Below, piece by piece: positions 1 to 7,598 of a DNA stretch of 13,454 nt; the stretch's first letter is position 1; the number at the start of each line of letters is the position of its first letter. A program made the position numbers and the translations under genes. The DNA lies in assembly GCA_947057405.1 (NCBI GenBank), contig CAMSEJ010000025.1, positions 1-13,454 of the forward strand, read 5' to 3'. A model generated the notes under the pieces. It saw only the letters and a program-made list of their open reading frames with translations, was not told where the DNA came from and ran no database searches. Source of the stretch: an uncultured Roseburia sp. (lineage in GTDB: Bacteria; Bacillota; Clostridia; Lachnospirales; Lachnospiraceae).

Positions 1-52
1 CCTTCCCTCTGACTGACGGCCCCTTTGCCATCCACTCCCTATCGTTCGCTGT

Positions 53-169
53 AGTGCGAGCGTGCACTGCGCTGCACGGCCACAGGCCAATACAGTAATG
101 GGGCCAGAATCCGGCCTCTTGCCGTAAGGCAGCTTTAAATAGGCCGGATTCGTTACTGTGAACAGTAAC
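53..169. repeat. Structured palindromic element (possible dispersed repeat or RNA)
   Basis: This gene-free stretch is packed with inverted repeats. AGTGC (53-57) can pair with GCACT (64-68), GTGCA (62-66) with TGCAC (73-77), and GGCC (78-81) with GGCC (85-88). A long hairpin pairs GAATCCGGCCT (107-117) perfectly with AGGCCGGATTC (141-151). It can be extended outward by CAGTAA (93-98) with TTACTG (153-158), and it encloses a small hairpin TGCC-GTAA-GGCA (120-131) with a GNRA-type loop. GTTACTGT (152-159) is also the perfect complement of ACAGTAAC (162-169), which competes with the outer extension. No U-tract follows, so it does not look like a simple terminator. A repeat at a contig edge is common where assembly breaks. 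Whether it is transcribed cannot be told from the sequence. Confidence 0.6.
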
Positions 170-208
170 AGCTGTAACGGTGAACCTTGTATCCGGAGGG
201 CAAATCTC

Positions 209-237
209 TTGACAGACCCTGCGGGATTGTTTACAAT
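209..237 (+). promoter_or_regulatory. Sigma-A promoter of icd
   Basis: A perfect -35 box TTGACA (209-214) is separated by 17 bases from a -10 box TACAAT (232-237). Transcription should start near 244, leaving a leader of about 56 nt before the icd ATG at 301. The leader holds the inverted repeat GGTTA (255-259)/TAACC (274-278) around CGATATCG, and then the ribosome binding site AGGAGGA (286-292). This is the best promoter in the window. Confidence 0.8.
226..237. promoter_or_regulatory. Dyad over the -10 box, possible operator
   Basis: ATTGT (226-230), two T bases, then ACAAT (233-237) form a perfect 5-bp inverted repeat whose right arm lies on the icd -10 box. A protein bound here would block RNA polymerase. 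It does not match the 7-4-7 layout of a Rex box (TTGTTAA-N4-TTAACAA), so the regulator is unknown. Short AT-rich dyads also occur by chance. Confidence 0.35.
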
Positions 238-300
238 TACGCATGGACAGATTTGGTTACGATATCGTTCCGATAACCTATATTCAGGAGGATAAACGCT

Positions 301-1509
301 ATGGAAAAAATCAAAATGACAACGCCGCTGGTAGAGATGGACGGGGATGAAATGACCCGGATTTTATGGTCGATGATTAAGGATGAACTGCTGCTTCCGT
401 TTGTGGATTTGAAAACAGAATATTACGATCTGGGCCTTGAGCACCGGAATGAAACGGACGATCAGGTGACTGCGGATTCCGCCAATGCGACCAAAAAATA
501 CGGCGTGGCGGTAAAATGCGCCACCATTACGCCCAATGCCGCGCGCATGGACGAATATCATTTAAAGGAAATGTGGAAAAGCCCCAACGGCACAATCCGC
601 GCCATGTTAGACGGTACGGTATTCCGGGCGCCGATTATTGTAAAAGGCATTGAGCCATGCGTGAAGAACTGGCAAAAGCCGATTACGATTGCAAGGCACG
701 CATACGGCGACGTGTACAAGGCGGCTGAAATGAAAATTCCGGGCGCGGGCAGGGTGGAACTGGTTTATACGGCGGCGGACGGCAGCGAAATAAGAGAGCT
801 TGTCCATGATTTTACCGGGGCAGGCGTCGTGCAGGGACAGCATAATCTGGAGCAGTCCATTGAAAGCTTTGCGAGAAGCTGCTTTACGTATGCGCTGGAT
901 GTGAAGCAGGATCTGTGGTTTGCCACAAAGGATACGATCTCCAAAAAATACGATCATACGTTTAAGGATATTTTCCAGGAAATTTTTGACGCGGAGTACA
1001 AAGAAGCGTTTGAAAATGCGGGCATTACGTATTTTTATACGTTAATCGACGACGCGGTTGCGCGCGTAATGAAATCGGAAGGCGGCTATATCTGGGCATG
1101 CAAAAATTACGACGGGGACGTCATGAGCGATATGGTTTCTTCCGCGTTCGGTTCGCTTGCAATGATGACGTCGGTGCTGGTTTCCCCGCAGGGATACTAT
1201 GAATACGAGGCGGCGCACGGAACAGTGCAGCGTCATTATTATAAGCATCTGGCAGGGGAAGAGACGTCTACCAATTCCGTGGCGACGATTTTTGCATGGA
1301 CCGGGGCGTTGCGCAAGCGCGGGGAACTCGATCAGAATCAGGCGCTTTTTGCATTTGCGGACAAACTGGAACAGGCCTGTATTCAGACGATTGAAAACGG
1401 AAGCATGACAAAGGATCTGGCGCTGATTACATCCATTGAAAACCCGACGGTGTTAAACAGCCAGGATTTTATCCGTGCGATCCGTAAAACATTAGAGGGG
1501 ATGTTATGA
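301..1509 (+). CDS. icd: NADP-dependent isocitrate dehydrogenase (type II, homodimeric)
   Basis: This cytosolic enzyme oxidatively decarboxylates isocitrate to 2-oxoglutarate and makes NADPH; in clostridia it mainly feeds glutamate synthesis. The 402 residues match full-length family members and the numbering nearly equals human IDH1. The isocitrate-binding set S94, N96, R100, R109 and R132 is present, with catalytic Y139 and K210 (ATKDTISKKY). The metal-binding aspartates lie in LIDD (D250/D251) and NYDGD (D271, D273). EAAHGTVQRHY supplies R311 and H312, the residues that favour NADP over NAD. The IRAMLDGTVFR stretch resembles the Thermotoga maritima branch more than the animal one. The residue before R132 is Ala where Gly is usual. 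The ATG follows AGGAGGA at 8-nt spacing. The stop overlaps the start of the ABC-F gene by 4 nt, so the two are translationally coupled. Confidence 0.96.
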   Translation: MEKIKMTTPLVEMDGDEMTRILWSMIKDELLLPFVDLKTEYYDLGLEHRNETDDQVTADSANATKKYGVAVKCATITPNAARMDEYHLKEMWKSPNGTIRAMLDGTVFRAPIIVKGIEPCVKNWQKPITIARHAYGDVYKAAEMKIPGAGRVELVYTAADGSEIRELVHDFTGAGVVQGQHNLEQSIESFARSCFTYALDVKQDLWFATKDTISKKYDHTFKDIFQEIFDAEYKEAFENAGITYFYTLIDDAVARVMKSEGGYIWACKNYDGDVMSDMVSSAFGSLAMMTSVLVSPQGYYEYEAAHGTVQRHYYKHLAGEETSTNSVATIFAWTGALRKRGELDQNQALFAFADKLEQACIQTIENGSMTKDLALITSIENPTVLNSQDFIRAIRKTLEGML

Positions 1510-3422
1510 TTTTAGATTGTCAGAACATCTCAAAGGCGTTCGGCACGGATGAAATTTTAAAACAGGTTTCGTTTCATTTAAATGCAAATGAAAAGGCCGC
1601 GATTGTCGGCATTAACGGCGCGGGAAAGTCTACGCTGCTTAAAATTATTATGCAGAAAATGTCCGCGGACGACGGGACCGTGATTTTTGCGAAAAACACG
1701 TCGGTCGGCTATCTGGCGCAGTACCAGGAGATTTCCGGCGCGCAGACCATTTATGAAGAGGTGCTTTCGGCCAGGGAGGATCTGGTGCAGATGGAGGCGC
1801 AGCTGCGTGAATTCGAAGAGCAGATGCCGCTTTTGGAAGGGGAAGAACTCGAGCGTCTGCTGGAAAAATACAACCGGATGCACCATGCGTTTGAATTGCA
1901 GGACGGTTATGCCTACCGAAGCGAGGTGGCGGGCGTAATCCGCGGCCTGGGATTTTTGGAGGAGGAGTTTTGCCGTCCGGTTGGGGAACTCTCCGGCGGG
2001 CAGAAAACCCGGGTGTTTTTAGGCAAGCTTCTGGTGACAAAGCCGGATCTTTTGGTGCTGGACGAGCCGACAAACCATCTGGATATGTCTTCGATTGCCT
2101 GGCTGGAAACGTTTCTGTCAAATTATAAGGGCGCGGTTTTAATTGTAAGCCACGACCGGTATTTCCTGGACAAAATCGTAACGAAGGTCATTGAATTGTC
2201 GCACGGCAGGGCGTCTGTTTTTTCGGGGAACTATTCCGCTTATGCGGTGAAAAAGGCGGCGCAGCGCCAGGCGCAGCTTAAGGCATGGCAGAACCAGCAG
2301 CGGGAAATAAAACACCAGGAAGAGGTGATTGCCAAGCTGAAATCGTTTAACCGGGAAAAATCCATCCGGCGCGCCGAAAGCCGCGAAAAGATGCTTCATA
2401 AAATCGAACGCGTGGATAAGCCTGCGGAAGAACAGACGGATATGAAAATCCGCTTCGAGCCGGATCTTGTTAGCGGCAATGACGTGCTTTTTGTGGAAGA
2501 GCTGGCAAAGTCGTTTGGGACGAACCATCTGTTTTCCGGCATTACGTTTGAACTAAAGCGCGGGGAACGCGTGGCGTTAATCGGGGATAACGGGACGGGC
2601 AAGACGACAATGTTAAAAATCATCAATGAATTGATTCCGTTTGATCGGGGAAAGATTACGCTTGGGACAAACGTACACATCGGGTATTATGACCAGGAGC
2701 ATCAGGTACTCGACGATACGAAAACGCTGTTTGAGGAAATTTCCGATGCCCGCCCGCAGTTTACCAATACGCAGGTGCGCAATGTCCTGGCGGCGTTTTT
2801 GTTTCAGGACGACGATGTGTTTAAGCGGGTCGGCGATCTCAGCGGCGGGGAAAAGGGCCGGGTTTCGCTTGCAAAGCTGATGCTTTCGGAAGCGAATTTT
2901 TTGATTCTGGACGAACCGACGAACCATCTGGACATTACGTCGAAGGAGATTTTAGAGGATGCGTTAAACGGATATACCGGGACGGTGCTGTTTGTGTCGC
3001 ATGACCGCTATTTTATCAACCGGACGGCGACGCGGATTTTGGATCTGACGGAGCAGACAGTGGTGAATTATATCGGGAATTACGATTACTACCTGGAAAA
3101 GCGGGACGTGCAGATGCAGGGGATTGCCGCTTCAAAAGGGAGCGCGCCCGCGGAAGAAAAAAACAGCGCGGCAAAGCTTGACTGGAAGCAGAAAAAAGAG
3201 GAGCAGGCAAGGCTCCGCAGGCGCGAAGCGGCGCTAAAGAGGACGGAAGAGGAGATTGCACGAAAGGAAGCGCGCCAGAATGCGCTCAATGAGGAAATGA
3301 ACCTGGATACCGTGGCGACAAACGCCGGGCGGCTTTCGGAACTCCACAGGGAACTGACGGAGCTTTCGGAGGAGCTTCAAAGGCTTTATGAAGAATGGGA
3401 GGGGCTGGCGGAAGACGAATAG
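1506..3422 (+). CDS. ABC-F ATPase, YdiF/Uup-like ribosome-associated protein
   Basis: This is a soluble ABC protein of two ATPase domains with no membrane segments. ABC-F proteins bind the ribosomal E site and relieve stalled or antibiotic-blocked translation. Domain 1 has Walker A GINGAGKST (35-43), signature LSGGQ (162-166) and a Walker B ending LDEPTNHLD. Domain 2 has GDNGTGKTT (360-368), LSGGE (445-449) and the same LDEPTNHLD hallmark. Between them, at about 245-305, lies the charged P-site tRNA-interaction linker. The last roughly 100 residues are Lys/Glu/Arg-rich coiled coil, as in Uup and YdiF. The length of 638 aa is normal. The ATG overlaps the icd stop (ATGA), with GAGGGG upstream as ribosome binding site. 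rex follows after 11 nt. In Bacillus subtilis ydiF also lies close to rex (ydiH), which favours YdiF orthology. A dedicated resistance role is less likely but not excluded. Confidence 0.93.
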   Translation: MILDCQNISKAFGTDEILKQVSFHLNANEKAAIVGINGAGKSTLLKIIMQKMSADDGTVIFAKNTSVGYLAQYQEISGAQTIYEEVLSAREDLVQMEAQLREFEEQMPLLEGEELERLLEKYNRMHHAFELQDGYAYRSEVAGVIRGLGFLEEEFCRPVGELSGGQKTRVFLGKLLVTKPDLLVLDEPTNHLDMSSIAWLETFLSNYKGAVLIVSHDRYFLDKIVTKVIELSHGRASVFSGNYSAYAVKKAAQRQAQLKAWQNQQREIKHQEEVIAKLKSFNREKSIRRAESREKMLHKIERVDKPAEEQTDMKIRFEPDLVSGNDVLFVEELAKSFGTNHLFSGITFELKRGERVALIGDNGTGKTTMLKIINELIPFDRGKITLGTNVHIGYYDQEHQVLDDTKTLFEEISDARPQFTNTQVRNVLAAFLFQDDDVFKRVGDLSGGEKGRVSLAKLMLSEANFLILDEPTNHLDITSKEILEDALNGYTGTVLFVSHDRYFINRTATRILDLTEQTVVNYIGNYDYYLEKRDVQMQGIAASKGSAPAEEKNSAAKLDWKQKKEEQARLRRREAALKRTEEEIARKEARQNALNEEMNLDTVATNAGRLSELHRELTELSEELQRLYEEWEGLAEDE

Positions 3423-3433
3423 GGGGATTTGCA

Positions 3434-4069
3434 TTGGAAAAGGAAATTTCGCAGGCAGTCATACGGAGAATGCCAAGATATTACAGATATTTGGGTGAAT
3501 TAATTGATGCAGGCGCAGAGCGCATTTCATCGAACGATTTAAGCGCGCGCATGAATGTTACCGCTTCCCAGATCCGTCAGGATTTGAACAATTTCGGAGG
3601 CTTCGGGCAGCAGGGGTACGGCTATAATGTGAAGCATCTGCATGAAGAAATCGGCAAAATACTGGGTTTATGCGAAATGCATTCCATTATTATTATCGGA
3701 GCCGGCAATCTGGGGCAGGCGCTGGCCAATTACTCGGATTTTGAGAAATTCGGGTTTACGATTGCGGCGCTGTTTGACGTGAATCCCAGGTTAAAGGGCA
3801 GGAAGATCCGGGGGATTGAAATTCATATGCTGGATGAACTGGAAGCGTTTACCTGCCGGTACAAAGCGGATATTGCGGCTCTGACCCTGCCGAAATCGCA
3901 GGCGGACGCGGTTGCAAACCGCCTGGTCGATCTGGGGATTACCGCTATTTGGAACTTTGCACATGTCGATCTGGATCTGGCGGATCAAAACGTAATCGTG
4001 GAAAATGTGCACCTTTCGGACAGCTTAATGCAGCTGTCGTATAATATCGCAAAAAAGAAAAACGCATAA
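3434..4069 (+). CDS. rex: Redox-sensing transcriptional repressor Rex
   Basis: Rex is a dimeric repressor that reads the NADH/NAD+ ratio. When NADH is low it binds operators of fermentation and NADH-reoxidation genes, and NADH releases it. Residues 1-80 form the winged helix (VIRRMPRYYRYL, then IRQDLNNFGGFGQQGYGY, the clostridial form of the recognition region). A Rossmann domain follows with IIIIGAGNLGQAL, which binds NAD(H), and LFDVNP. The C-terminal helix that swaps between subunits is present. The frame is open from an ATG at 3395, but that would overlap the ABC-F gene and add an unrelated MGGAGGRRIGG. I chose TTG 3434: AGGGGGA (3421-3427) sits 6 nt upstream and the protein then starts MEKEISQAVIRR, a normal Rex N-terminus of 211 aa. 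No Rex box is visible nearby, so autoregulation is not evident. Confidence 0.95.
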   Translation: MEKEISQAVIRRMPRYYRYLGELIDAGAERISSNDLSARMNVTASQIRQDLNNFGGFGQQGYGYNVKHLHEEIGKILGLCEMHSIIIIGAGNLGQALANYSDFEKFGFTIAALFDVNPRLKGRKIRGIEIHMLDELEAFTCRYKADIAALTLPKSQADAVANRLVDLGITAIWNFAHVDLDLADQNVIVENVHLSDSLMQLSYNIAKKKNA

Positions 4070-4145
4070 GGCGGCAGGCGGTGTGCGTGCTTTGTGTTTC
4101 ACCTTCTTTAAAAACGGTAATATACTGTATATGGGAGGTCGGAAC

Positions 4146-4949
4146 ATGAATCAAATCATTTTTATGGCGTTTGTCGCGACAGCAGGAACCTGGTCCGTAA
4201 CTGCGCTGGGGGCGGCCACGGTAGTCTTTTTTAAAAACCCCAACCCCAGAGCGCTAAACCTGATGCTCGGCTTTGCCGCCGGAGTGATGGTAGCCGCCAG
4301 TTTCTGGTCGCTGCTTGAGCCGGCCATCGCGCGTGCCGAACAGACATCGGATGCGCCGGCATATCTGGTTGTGACGGCCGGATTTTTGTGCGGCGCACTG
4401 TTTATGTGGGCTTCGGATAAAATCGTAACGTATGCCAGAAGCAGGGCGGACAGTACGCAGGGCGGGCCGGACGAACGGTTAAACCGCATTATTATGCTGA
4501 TTCTTTCGATTACCGTCCATAATATACCGGAAGGGCTTGCCGTCGGCGTTGCATTCGGGACGCTGCAGAACGGGACGCATTCCATGGAACGCTTTATGAG
4601 GGCGGTTACGATTGCGATCGGGATTGGGCTGCAGAATTTTCCGGAGGGTGCGGCCGTTTCCCTTCCGCTGCGCAGGGAAGGGTATTCCCGGAAGAAAAGC
4701 TTTTTGCTGGGGCAGGCCTCCGGCATGGTGGAACCGGCTGCGGGCGTGCTGGGCGCATGGCTGGTGGTGTATATCGAAGCGCTGCTGCCGCTTGCGCTTT
4801 CGTTTGCCGCCGGGGCAATGATTCTGGTTGCGGTACATGAACTGATTCCGGAATGCCAGAAGAACAGAACGGTACATCCTTATTTTGCTACCATGGGAAT
4901 TATTGTGGGATTTGCGGTTATGATGCTGCTGGATGTCATGCTGGGATAG
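4146..4949 (+). CDS. ZIP family metal ion transporter (GufA/ZupT-like)
   Basis: An inner-membrane carrier that imports divalent metals such as zinc, iron or manganese. The 267 residues give about eight hydrophobic segments. The two metal-site helices are clear: HNIPEG at 125-130 (TM4) and QNFPEG at 163-168 (TM5). HELIPE (231-236) adds a third acidic and histidine site. The Q-N pair in TM5 resembles the Q-D pair of bacterial ZIPs with a binuclear centre, with Asn replacing Asp. The His-rich loop common in eukaryotic ZIPs is absent. The frame opens at 4083, but ATG 4146 is preferred: GGGAGGTC lies just upstream and the protein then begins directly with a membrane segment. It starts 76 nt after rex and ends 21 nt before the MBOAT gene, so it may head that transcript. 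Which metal it carries cannot be told from sequence. Confidence 0.92.
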   Translation: MNQIIFMAFVATAGTWSVTALGAATVVFFKNPNPRALNLMLGFAAGVMVAASFWSLLEPAIARAEQTSDAPAYLVVTAGFLCGALFMWASDKIVTYARSRADSTQGGPDERLNRIIMLILSITVHNIPEGLAVGVAFGTLQNGTHSMERFMRAVTIAIGIGLQNFPEGAAVSLPLRREGYSRKKSFLLGQASGMVEPAAGVLGAWLVVYIEALLPLALSFAAGAMILVAVHELIPECQKNRTVHPYFATMGIIVGFAVMMLLDVMLG

Positions 4950-4970
4950 GCCCGGCAGAAGGAGGAAAGC

Positions 4971-6368
4971 ATGCTGTTTTCCAGTATTTCATTTTTGTAT
5001 TATTTTCTGCCTGTTATGGCAGCGCTGTATGTTATCTCTCCGGGAAAACTTAAAAATACGTCGCTGCTGTTCGGCAGCCTTTTTTTCTATGCCTGGGGGG
5101 AGCCGGGGTATGTGTGGGTCATGCTGTTTTCGATTATCCAGGGATATGTCTTTGGACTGCTGGTGCAGCGTTACAGGGGGCAATGGGCCGGCAGGCTTTT
5201 TTGCGTCCTTTCGGTCTGCATCAGCCTTTCTTTTTTATTCTATTTTAAATATGCGGATTTTTTTATCGGGAATTTCAATGCCGCAGCGGGGACTTCGGTT
5301 CCGCTTCTGCGCGTTTCCCTGCCGATCGGAATCAGCTTTTACACGTTCCAGATGGTCAGTTATACCATAGACGTATCCCGCGGGGAACCGGCGCAGAACA
5401 ATATCATCCGCCTGGCTGCTTATATTGCGATGTTTCCGCAGCTGGTAGCCGGCCCGATTGTAAGATATTCGGATATTTCCGGACAGCTGGCAGACAGAAA
5501 GCACTCATTGGACGGGGCGGCGCACGGGATACGGCGTTTTGTAATTGGCCTGGCGAAAAAAATCCTGTTTGCAAACCAGTTCGGGGAGCTTTGCAGCGTG
5601 TGCCTGGCTCTAAAAGAGCAGTCGGCGCTGTCCTGCTGGCTGTATGCGGTCGGATTTACCCTGCAGGTTTACTTCGATTTTTCCGGATACAGTGATATGG
5701 CAATCGGCCTCGGAGAGCTGTTTGGCTTCCGGTTTTCGGAAAACTTCCGTTACCCGTACTGCTCCGCCAGCATTACGGAATTCTGGCGCCGGTGGCATAT
5801 TTCGCTGGGAAGCTGGTTTCGGGATTATGTCTATATTCCGCTTGGCGGGAACCGGGTGGGAAGGGCGCGGCAGTTATGTAATATTTTGGCGGTCTGGGCA
5901 TTGACCGGACTGTGGCACGGGGCGGCGTGGAATTTTGTTGTATGGGGACTGCTGTTTGCGGCGCTGCTGATTGCGGAAAAGATTTGGCTGCTTCGGATTC
6001 TGGAAAAAAGCAGGGTATTTTCGCATGTATACGTATTGTTTTTTGTAACTGTCGGCTTTGTGATATTCGGCGCAGGCGATTTGCCGGAAGCGGTGCACAG
6101 GCTGTTCGGGATGTTTGGCGCCGGGGGGATTGCGCCGGCTTCGCCGGAGGCGTTGTATTATCTTAAGAGCTTTGCGCCGGCTCTGGCAGCGGGAGCGATC
6201 GGTGCGACGCCCGCGGCGGCAGGGCTTTTGAAAAAAGGGTCGGCAAAAAAGGGCTGGAACCGTTTGTTGTCTGTGGCGGAGCCGGTGTTTGTCGCGGCGG
6301 TACTGGGAATTGTGACGGGGTATCTGGCAGACGGGTCGTTCAATCCGTTTTTGTATTTCCGGTTCTGA
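4971..6368 (+). CDS. MBOAT-family membrane O-acyltransferase (AlgI/DltB-like)
   Basis: A polytopic membrane enzyme (465 aa, about ten to twelve hydrophobic segments) that moves an acyl group, usually acetyl, across the membrane to a surface polymer. The N-terminus (MLFSSISFLYYFLPV) and the core motifs are typical of the AlgI branch: LPIGISFYTFQ, VAGPIVRY, FDFSGYSDMAIGL, NFRYPY and FWRRWHISLGSWFRDYVYIPLGG. The catalytic histidine is H316 in TGLWHGAAWN, with the conserved H276 in RRWH. GGAGG lies 5 nt before the ATG. The next gene, 33 nt on, is a DHHW/AlgX-like protein. This pairing is the usual layout of glycan O-acetylation systems, where the MBOAT supplies the acyl group and the SGNH-like partner places it. 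No dltA or dltC is nearby, so teichoic acid D-alanylation is unlikely. The polymer is unknown, because no polysaccharide synthase gene lies in the window. Confidence 0.93.
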   Translation: MLFSSISFLYYFLPVMAALYVISPGKLKNTSLLFGSLFFYAWGEPGYVWVMLFSIIQGYVFGLLVQRYRGQWAGRLFCVLSVCISLSFLFYFKYADFFIGNFNAAAGTSVPLLRVSLPIGISFYTFQMVSYTIDVSRGEPAQNNIIRLAAYIAMFPQLVAGPIVRYSDISGQLADRKHSLDGAAHGIRRFVIGLAKKILFANQFGELCSVCLALKEQSALSCWLYAVGFTLQVYFDFSGYSDMAIGLGELFGFRFSENFRYPYCSASITEFWRRWHISLGSWFRDYVYIPLGGNRVGRARQLCNILAVWALTGLWHGAAWNFVVWGLLFAALLIAEKIWLLRILEKSRVFSHVYVLFFVTVGFVIFGAGDLPEAVHRLFGMFGAGGIAPASPEALYYLKSFAPALAAGAIGATPAAAGLLKKGSAKKGWNRLLSVAEPVFVAAVLGIVTGYLADGSFNPFLYFRF

Positions 6369-6401
6369 CGGCTCAGATCAAAAAGAAAAAGGAGTATTCC
6401 G

Positions 6402-7499
6402 ATGAACAACCATAAGAAAAACCTGGCTGTCTGCCTTACTTTTACCGTACTGCTTGCAGCAGGCTGTCTGCTCGGTCTGTTTCTGCCGAAAGAAGACATT
6501 TCCTACAGCGAACGCCGCCGGCTTGCTCCCCTGCCTGTGCTCTCTGCGGACACATGGTTCAGCGGGCGCTTTATGTCGGATTTTGAGAATTATGCGGCGG
6601 ATCACGTCTGGCGCCGGGATTCGTTTCGTACCGTCAAAGCACTGGTTCAGACAAAGCTTTTTGGCAGGCTGGATGAAAACGGGATTTATGCGGCAGACGG
6701 GCATCTTGCGGCGATGGAATACCCGCTTCGGGAAGCATCCCTTTCCCGCGCAGCCGAACGGTTCCGTTTGATTTGCGACAAATATCTTTCGGCGGACAAT
6801 CCGGTTTATCTTTCGGTCATACCGGACAAAAACTGTTTTTTAGCGCCGCAGAGCGGGCATCTGTCAATGGATTACGCAAAGCTTGAAAAGCGAATGGCGC
6901 AAAAGGCGGATTTTGCGGAATATATTCGGATTTCTGATTTACTGGAGACGGATGATTATTACCTCACCGATCCCCATTGGCGGCAGGAAAAAATCACGGA
7001 TGTGGCAGAGCGGCTTTCGCAGGCGATGGGCGCTTCCATTTCAAAGGATTATAAAAAACATACGCTGGATCAGGAATTTTACGGCGTATATTACGGACAG
7101 GCCGCGCTTCCGTTTGCACCGGATACGCTTTGCTATCTGACCACAGAGGCGACGGAAGGCTGTCGGGTGTACGACTGGCAGAACGAGAGGCAGATCCCGG
7201 TATACGATCAGAAGCTCGCCGCGGGCAGGGATCCGTATGAGATGTTTTTATCCGGCTCGCTGTCACTGATTACCATGGAAAATCCGGATGCTCCGAGTAA
7301 AAAGAGGCTGGTTTTGTTCCGGGATTCGTTTGGCTCGGGCATTGCGCCGCTTCTGATCAGCGGTTATTCGGAAATCACGCTGGCGGACATTCGGTATATC
7401 CATCCGGATACGCTGGAAAAGTTTGTTGATTTTACGGATTGCGACGTGCTGTTTTTGTACAGTACGCTGGTATTAAATCACAGTGAAACGTTAAAATAG
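6402..7499 (+). CDS. DHHW/AlgX-like SGNH-fold protein, partner of MBOAT
   Basis: A 365-residue exported protein. Residues 8-28 form one hydrophobic segment after a basic MNNHKK, acting as signal anchor or signal peptide. The segment SERRRLAPLP (36-45) is the family's N-terminal signature, followed by the FENYAADHVWRRD region. The DHHW motif reads D190-P191-H192-W193, so the Asp and His of the SGNH catalytic set are kept, and the RDSFG motif gives the candidate nucleophile S309. The expected extracellular role is transfer of acyl groups from the MBOAT product to a surface glycan, by analogy with AlgX and AlgJ in alginate acetylation. Cys22 (LAAGC) resembles a lipobox, but the hydrophobic stretch goes on past it, so lipidation is uncertain. 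AAAGGAG lies 7 nt before the ATG. The target polymer and true activity are inference. Confidence 0.85.
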   Translation: MNNHKKNLAVCLTFTVLLAAGCLLGLFLPKEDISYSERRRLAPLPVLSADTWFSGRFMSDFENYAADHVWRRDSFRTVKALVQTKLFGRLDENGIYAADGHLAAMEYPLREASLSRAAERFRLICDKYLSADNPVYLSVIPDKNCFLAPQSGHLSMDYAKLEKRMAQKADFAEYIRISDLLETDDYYLTDPHWRQEKITDVAERLSQAMGASISKDYKKHTLDQEFYGVYYGQAALPFAPDTLCYLTTEATEGCRVYDWQNERQIPVYDQKLAAGRDPYEMFLSGSLSLITMENPDAPSKKRLVLFRDSFGSGIAPLLISGYSEITLADIRYIHPDTLEKFVDFTDCDVLFLYSTLVLNHSETLK

Positions 7500-7598
7500 C
7501 GCGGGATTTATGTCCCGGCGGGCTGCCGGAACGGCTGTTTTGGGCATAAAATGGGACGGTCTTTTCATAGGATGGTAAAAAGAAAAGGAGGACCGGTT

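Larger units (their letters stand above)
1..244 (-). other. Open minus-strand frame running off the left edge; doubtful gene
   Basis: On the minus strand an ATG at 244-242, with an in-frame TAA a few codons upstream, opens a frame of 81 codons without a stop to base 1, where the window ends. The predicted peptide is rich in Trp, Cys and His in its middle (for example FWPHYCIGLWPC) and then reads TTANDREWMAKGPSVRGK. No Shine-Dalgarno sequence precedes the ATG, no domain is recognisable, and the frame crosses the palindromes at 93-169 and the -10 and -35 boxes of the icd promoter. An 81-codon open stretch is not rare by chance at this base composition. It is more likely a frame that happens to be open through a repeat element than a real protein gene. 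Confidence 0.2.

Noticed and set aside
3395..3433. Upstream ATG for rex
   Set aside because: It would overlap the ABC-F gene, has no ribosome binding site, and adds residues not found in Rex.
4097..4126. Possible promoter before the ZIP gene (TATACT at 4121-4126)
   Set aside because: The -10 is good, but the base stretch at the expected -35 position (TTTCAC) matches poorly and the leader would be very short. It remains possible, since the gap to rex is 76 nt.
4151..4726. 191-codon minus-strand open frame opposite the ZIP gene, and similar long antisense frames (for example 1648-2121 and 10336-10806)
   Set aside because: They lie wholly or largely opposite well-supported genes, have low-complexity Pro/Arg/Ser-rich translations, show no ribosome binding sites and resemble no family.
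6468..6470. Lipobox cysteine (Cys22) in the DHHW protein
   Set aside because: The hydrophobic stretch continues for six residues after the Cys and the -3 position is Ala, so a signal anchor is the simpler reading.
7502..7541. Terminator-like hairpins after the DHHW gene (CGGGA/TCCCG and CCGGC/GCCGG, then TTTT)
   Set aside because: The stems have only 5 bp, overlap each other, and the T-run is short and several bases away.
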